Below are positions 59,594 to 64,000 of a stretch of DNA of 64,000 bases, one piece after another. Numbering within the stretch: the stretch's first letter is position 1; every line of letters starts with the position of its first letter. The position numbers and the translations under genes are program-made. The notes under the pieces are model-generated. The model had not been told where the DNA came from. It did not search any database and saw only the letters and a program-made list of their open reading frames with translations. Source of the stretch: Fen-1273 sp963837815 (GTDB lineage: Bacteria > Bacteroidota > Ignavibacteria > UBA10030 > UBA6906). The stretch is from positions 124,001-188,000 of the forward strand of contig CAWIOS010000017.1 in the NCBI GenBank assembly GCA_963837815.1, given 5' to 3'.

Positions 59594-61759
59594 TCACGGC
59601 ACGATGGAGAAGTCTATCCTGCGTCCCTCGGCGTTGACGGAAAGAACCTGTATGCGGAGGGGATCCCCCAACCGGTACACCTTCCCCCGCGACCGGCCCC
59701 GGAGCGAATAGTGCTTTTCGTCAAATACGTAGTAATCGTCAGAAAGCTCGCGGACGGGGATCATCCCCTCCACCAGGAGGTCGTTGATTTCCACAAAAAG
59801 GCCGAAATTCGTGACACCGGTGACCACGCCGGCAAACTCATCCCCCACGTGGCGTTTCATGTATTCGACCTGCATCACCTTTACCGACGCCCGCTCCGCA
59901 TCGTTCGCGCGCCTCTCCCTCTCGGACGACTGCCGGGCGACGTCCGGAAGCCATTTCCGGATTTCCGTGAGACGGGCCGCCGAAACGTCGCGCGCGTATT
60001 CCTCGAGAAGCCGGTGGACGACAAGGTCGGGGTACCGCCGGATGGGAGATGTGAAGTGCGTGTAGTGCGTGAACGCGAGCCCGTAGTGACCGATGTTCTT
60101 CGTCGAATAGACCGCCTTGGCCATGCAGCGGAGCGCGACTTCGTTGATGACGTTCTCCACTTCCGAGCCCTCCACTTTGTCGAGCAGCTTCTGCAGCTCG
60201 CGGGAGGGTACGCCGTTCTTCGCGTCGAGAGAGTAGCCGAACTGCCTGACGAATCCGGAGAGCTCCTGGAGCTTCACGGGGTCCGGCAGGTCATGCACGC
60301 GGTACAGGAAGGGTTTGACCTCGGTCTCCTTCTTCTGCGCGCCGATGTGACGCGCGACCGTCTGATTGGCCAGCAGCATGCACTCTTCGATGAGCCGGTG
60401 CGCGTCGAGCCGGATCTTCTTGATGATGCGCGACGGGAGTCCTTCCGCGTCGAACTGGAACTTTGCCTCGCCCGTGTCGAAATCAAGGCTTCCGTTTTTT
60501 CTCCTCCTTTTCAGGAGCACGCGCGAGAGATTGAACAGGGGGAGGATGACGTCCGCGTGGTCCCCCTTTCCCGAATCGATCACATTCTGCACTTCCTCGT
60601 AGCTGAACCGGCGCGCGCTGTGGATGACGCTCTTTCCTATCGTGTAGTTCCCGACCGCGCCGTCGGGACCGACGTCCATGAACACGCTGTACGTCAGGCG
60701 GTCCACGTCCGGCCGCAGGCTGCAGAGGTCGTTCGAGAGCCTTTCGGGAAGCATCGGGACGACCTCGTTGACCATGTATACGCTCGTTCCCCGCGCGTAG
60801 GCCTCCGCGTCAAGGGCCGTCCCGGGGCGCACGTAGTGGCTCACGTCGGCGATGTGGACGCCGAGCCGCGCGCTCCCCCCGGGGAGTGATTCGTACGAAA
60901 CGGCATCGTCGAAGTCCTTCGCATCCTCGGGGTCGATCGTCACGCACGTGATGCGGCGGCAGTCGATCCGCCCCCGCAGCTCGTCCTCCCGTATCGAGGC
61001 ACCGAACGCGGCGGATTCGTGTTCCACCGCCGGAGGAAAATGCGCGGGGAGACCGAACGTCCGCGCAACGCTGAGCACTTCGACGCGCGCGTCGCCCGCC
61101 GTTCCCAGGATTTCGGTTATCTGGCCCTCGGGGTTCAGGTGCTCGTCCGTCCACTCCAGAAGGCGGACGACAACCTTGTCGCCCGGTTTCCCCCCGAGCG
61201 AGTCCTCGCGCGAGATGTAGATATCCCGCGCGATCCGCTCGTCGTCGGGGACGACAAAGAACGAGGACCGCCCCGCCTCCAGGCGGCCGGTGACCGTCGA
61301 GATCCGGCGCTCCAGGATGGCGACGACTTCCCCTTCCGCCCTCTCATCCTCACGTCCCTTCCCCCGACCCGCCCCCCGGGGCCGCCCGGCGAACAGGACT
61401 ACTTCGACAACGTCGCTGTGCAGCGCCGTGTGAAGGTATTTCGGGGCGATGTAGATTTCGTCGTCGGTCCCTTCGATGGAGACAAACCCGAATCCGCGGC
61501 GGGTCATGAAAAGCGTCCCCCTGATCCGGCCCGGGGTCTTTCCGCCGTCGTCCTTCTTTTCCTTCCTCCTGACGTAGGTGAACTTCCCCCGGTCGTCCGC
61601 GTTGACGATCCCCTTCCGCTCCAGCTCGTCCATCAGATCGCGGAGGGCATGAAAATCATCCTTCCTCTTGATCTTGACGTGCCTGGCGAGGTCCTTGACC
61701 GTGACCGCCGCGGGATGAGTTGTGAGATAGGCGAGTACCCGTTGTTTGATCTGTGCGAT
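59594..61759 (-). CDS. rnr: Ribonuclease R, predicted ATC start
   Basis: 3'-5' exoribonuclease that degrades structured RNA. With the proposed start it has 721 residues: an N-terminal winged helix (IKQRVLAYLTTHPAAVTVKDLARHV), cold-shock domains, the RNB domain with TIDPEDAKDFDD (274-285) carrying the metal-binding aspartates, and a C-terminal S1 domain (EFAGVVTGVTNFGLFVEI). The first in-frame ATG (61633) would cut off the winged helix. Between the preceding stop codon (61774-61772) and that ATG there is no ATG, GTG or TTG. ATC at 61759 lies six bases after CGGGAG and is the best start. Confidence 0.9.
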   Translation of the reverse strand: MAQIKQRVLAYLTTHPAAVTVKDLARHVKIKRKDDFHALRDLMDELERKGIVNADDRGKFTYVRRKEKKDDGGKTPGRIRGTLFMTRRGFGFVSIEGTDDEIYIAPKYLHTALHSDVVEVVLFAGRPRGAGRGKGREDERAEGEVVAILERRISTVTGRLEAGRSSFFVVPDDERIARDIYISREDSLGGKPGDKVVVRLLEWTDEHLNPEGQITEILGTAGDARVEVLSVARTFGLPAHFPPAVEHESAAFGASIREDELRGRIDCRRITCVTIDPEDAKDFDDAVSYESLPGGSARLGVHIADVSHYVRPGTALDAEAYARGTSVYMVNEVVPMLPERLSNDLCSLRPDVDRLTYSVFMDVGPDGAVGNYTIGKSVIHSARRFSYEEVQNVIDSGKGDHADVILPLFNLSRVLLKRRRKNGSLDFDTGEAKFQFDAEGLPSRIIKKIRLDAHRLIEECMLLANQTVARHIGAQKKETEVKPFLYRVHDLPDPVKLQELSGFVRQFGYSLDAKNGVPSRELQKLLDKVEGSEVENVINEVALRCMAKAVYSTKNIGHYGLAFTHYTHFTSPIRRYPDLVVHRLLEEYARDVSAARLTEIRKWLPDVARQSSERERRANDAERASVKVMQVEYMKRHVGDEFAGVVTGVTNFGLFVEINDLLVEGMIPVRELSDDYYVFDEKHYSLRGRSRGKVYRLGDPLRIQVLSVNAEGRRIDFSIVP

Positions 61760-61771
61760 GCGTGACTCCCG

Positions 61772-64000
61772 CTAGAATGAAAAACGGTAATAGATCCTCG
61801 CGGAGTTGATCCGCTTGAGGTCGTTCGTGTTGCCGAGGACGCCCGGTTCGACCGTGCGCTCGAGTTCGAGCATGAGATTGCGGAATGATTCGTTGTCGAG
61901 TATGTCCTTGAACGAATAGAGTATGCTCACGTTGGCATTCGCCAGGGGATCGTTCAGCACCGCCCCCTTGTACCGGACATACCCCTTCGCAATGGTGCCG
62001 CTTAATCCGAGCTGTGTGCCCTCCTTTCCCGCGACGTAAAAATCAAAGTTGACGTCGATGCTTGCCTCTTTTTTCAGGAATTCCGAGAACTGGCTCGTGA
62101 GGACGGACGACGCGCCGGTGAGAATCGTATTCCCCGCGGCGGACGGGACCTGGGACGAGAGATCGTTCCTCTGGCTCGAATTGAGCGGGAAGCTCCCCGC
62201 AACGATGAACGAGATGCAATCGGACTGCACATCATGCGATGTCGGACCATTGTACGTGGCGTAGTCGACGTCGTTTATCGTCATCCCGAAATCCACTTTG
62301 GGCGCCTTCCGGGTGCCGGTGATCCTGACGGTGACGACGACTTTTTCGGAACGCGGCGCCGCGCCCGCGGTCGTGTCCTGCACGGTCCTTGTCCCCTGGT
62401 ACGTCGCGTTGATGTTCAGCTCCGGATTCAGGAAATCCCCCGTGTAGCGGATTGTGCCGGTCGCATCGAATCGTTTGAAAAAGTTGTAGTAGGCCCGGTT
62501 GATCGTCAGGTCACCCGTCCATCGCGTTCCGTCTCCCGTGACGGTGAACTTGCCGTTGATGGCGGCCACGAGCTCCTCGTTCATGACAGGGTTAAAGATC
62601 ATGCGTATCTCGGTGTTCTCGCCGCCCGCATCGATGTCAAGGTCGTAACGAAGACCGTCCATGAATGAACGGGACTTCTTTTCGCCCGCCATCGACGACG
62701 TGTCGCCAGAAGATCGCTCCACGAAGTACCTTGTCACGGCGGAGCGCTCGGGCTTCTTTGTCGCACGGAGCGTGTCGTTCACGAAGACAAGCCGGACGGA
62801 TTCCGGAGATTCCTCGACCACGCTCGCCTGCGCCGGGGGGAATATCAACGAGGAATTCCCGACGCCGAGCGACCCTCTGAGGAGGGAGCTTTCGATTTCG
62901 CCGGTGAAGTGGAGCGGCCCGGGGCCGATCGTGACGAAGAGATCGCCGGCCACCGCAAGGGAGGACTTCTCCGTCGTTTCCTTGACGACGAGGAGCCGTC
63001 CGTCCGCGGTCAGGTTGAAATCCCCCGGCCGGAGGTCGCGGAGGGAGAAATCGCCGCCCAGATGCACAATCCCCTCCCGCCCCGCGCGGACGTCTTCGGC
63101 GACGTTCTTTACCGTGCAGTCGACGACCTTGATTCGTTCCCCCTCGGGCCTGAACGTCCCTTCCAGCGTATAGCGGATGTTGTTCGGCAGGAAGAGGAAC
63201 GCACACTTCGAGATGCCGAGCGTTCCGGAATACGTGGGCTCCTTCAGCGTCCCCGTCAGCGTGAGATCGCAGCTCATCAGTCCCGACAGGTCGTTGAACG
63301 TGTGCAGCAGCGGCTCCAGGATATTCATCTGCACGCCGTGCGACAGAATCCGGAGATTCATCTCCGGCCGGGACGTGTCCTCACCCGACCTGTCAAACCG
63401 GAGGTCCACGGGGAGCGTCCCGTCGATCGTCATGATCGGCGGTGCATCCGCGGGCTTCCCCGGCTCGACTAGCCGCACGTGGCCGTCCACCCTCCGGTCC
63501 CTGTACGTAAGGTCCGACGTCAGGCGGCCGAAGGGGAGAGAACGGAACGTGACGCTGTCGGCTTCGACGCTTGCGCTCATTGCCGGATTGGCCAGCGTTC
63601 CCGACCCCTTCGCGCTCAACCGCGCCCTCCCCGTGAACGTCTTCGGCTCGCCCTGGCCCTCCTCTCCTCCGAACAGATGCTTCAGCCCTTCGAGATCGAG
63701 ATTCCTCCCGTCGACGGACGCATCGAACGTGCGACCGGCGCCGATGGCAGCGCTCAGCGCGACCATCTGCGAATCGCGGCGGAAGACGAGACCGGTGAGC
63801 CCCGCGCCAACGTGGTTCACGCGGAATGTCGCCCCCGAATCGGCGCTCCAGAGGAAATTGCGGTACGCAACGTCGAGAAGCGAGGGGGTGATGCTGAAAC
63901 TGCTTTCGTCCACCTGCGCCCGCCCCGCCGACGCCATCCGGTAGTCGGTATTGAATATCGTCTGCGCAGAATACGTGGCCCGTTCGTTCCCGTACGCCAC
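61772..64000 (-). CDS. TamB-like (DUF490) translocation/assembly protein, C-terminal part
   Basis: 742 residues are in the window; the N-terminus lies beyond position 64000. The sequence is a long series of beta-strands as in TamB/AsmA-like lipid- or protein-bridging proteins. The conserved TamB C-terminal domain is recognisable (YVRYKGAVLNDPLANANVSILYSF..., and SQFSEFLKKEASIDVNFDFYVAGKEGTQLGLSGTIAKGYV). TamB works with an Omp85 protein or carries phospholipids to the outer membrane. The stop is 12 bases before the proposed rnr start and in the same frame. Confidence 0.85.
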   Translation of the reverse strand: MAYGNERATYSAQTIFNTDYRMASAGRAQVDESSFSITPSLLDVAYRNFLWSADSGATFRVNHVGAGLTGLVFRRDSQMVALSAAIGAGRTFDASVDGRNLDLEGLKHLFGGEEGQGEPKTFTGRARLSAKGSGTLANPAMSASVEADSVTFRSLPFGRLTSDLTYRDRRVDGHVRLVEPGKPADAPPIMTIDGTLPVDLRFDRSGEDTSRPEMNLRILSHGVQMNILEPLLHTFNDLSGLMSCDLTLTGTLKEPTYSGTLGISKCAFLFLPNNIRYTLEGTFRPEGERIKVVDCTVKNVAEDVRAGREGIVHLGGDFSLRDLRPGDFNLTADGRLLVVKETTEKSSLAVAGDLFVTIGPGPLHFTGEIESSLLRGSLGVGNSSLIFPPAQASVVEESPESVRLVFVNDTLRATKKPERSAVTRYFVERSSGDTSSMAGEKKSRSFMDGLRYDLDIDAGGENTEIRMIFNPVMNEELVAAINGKFTVTGDGTRWTGDLTINRAYYNFFKRFDATGTIRYTGDFLNPELNINATYQGTRTVQDTTAGAAPRSEKVVVTVRITGTRKAPKVDFGMTINDVDYATYNGPTSHDVQSDCISFIVAGSFPLNSSQRNDLSSQVPSAAGNTILTGASSVLTSQFSEFLKKEASIDVNFDFYVAGKEGTQLGLSGTIAKGYVRYKGAVLNDPLANANVSILYSFKDILDNESFRNLMLELERTVEPGVLGNTNDLKRINSARIYYRFSF

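Overview
The window is about 60% GC and gene-dense. It comes from a member of the Bacteroidota/Chlorobiota/Ignavibacteria (FCB) assemblage. The clues are a secreted protein ending in a type IX secretion C-terminal domain with a YPNPFNPST-type motif, a TonB-ExbB-ExbD-ExbD cluster carrying a PstS-like lipoprotein and a TPR protein, a DUF4905-type protein, the tilS-hpt-ftsH gene order, and promoters of the form TTG-N20-TATMTT that resemble FCB promoters. No insertion sequence, prophage, CRISPR array or rRNA was seen. The only RNA gene found is one tRNA with a CAU anticodon.

Layout. 1-8.4 kb (minus): an operon STAS - ExbB - ExbD - ExbD - TonB - small membrane protein - PstS-like lipoprotein - TPR protein, closed by a clear terminator, followed by an M1 aminopeptidase cut by the window edge. 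8.8-11.3 kb (minus): EVE protein, CNNM/CorC protein and a small outer-membrane protein. 11.4-12.3 kb (plus): a CusF-SCO1 fusion. 12.4-18.1 kb (minus): T9SS-sorted protein, GH13 amylase, phosphoglycerate mutase, HGSNAT-like acyltransferase, stand-alone receiver. 18.2-21.7 kb (minus): squalene genes hpnC-hpnD-hpnE behind an NTF2-like gene. 21.8-27.1 kb (plus): tRNA(CAU), tilS, hpt, ftsH, a polyprenol-kinase-like gene and a nucleoside deoxyribosyltransferase-like gene.

27.5-28.9 kb (plus): APC permease. 28.8-33.5 kb (minus): inactive and active M16 peptidase subunits, rhomboid protease, URO-D family protein. 33.8-36.0 kb (plus): secreted beta-helix protein. 36.2-45.1 kb (minus): DEAD-box helicase, EMO-like Fe-S oxidoreductase, PhzF-like, DUF4905-like, rdgB, amidohydrolase, radA. 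45.2-49.8 kb (plus): GHL10-type hydrolase and a dctPQM TRAP transporter, faced by a convergent TatT lipoprotein. 51.0-53.8 kb (plus): an accessory cassette of two NTF2-like proteins, an AlkD-like protein, a membrane methyltransferase and a DinB-like protein. 53.9-56.1 kb (plus): an OmpR-type two-component system. 56.2-64 kb (minus): a large metalloprotease/beta-propeller/beta-barrel fusion, RNase R and the C-terminal part of a TamB-like protein.

Most notable points: (1) the motor-coupled PstS/TPR operon; (2) the metalloprotease-propeller-barrel fusion; (3) two essential-looking reading frames, hpnC and rnr, with no ATG/GTG/TTG start but an ATT or ATC behind a good Shine-Dalgarno; (4) two genes, the helicase and dctM, broken by an apparent one-base loss in a C run; (5) a recurring TTG-N20-TATMTT promoter, which in four cases places transcription at or within a few bases of the start codon.
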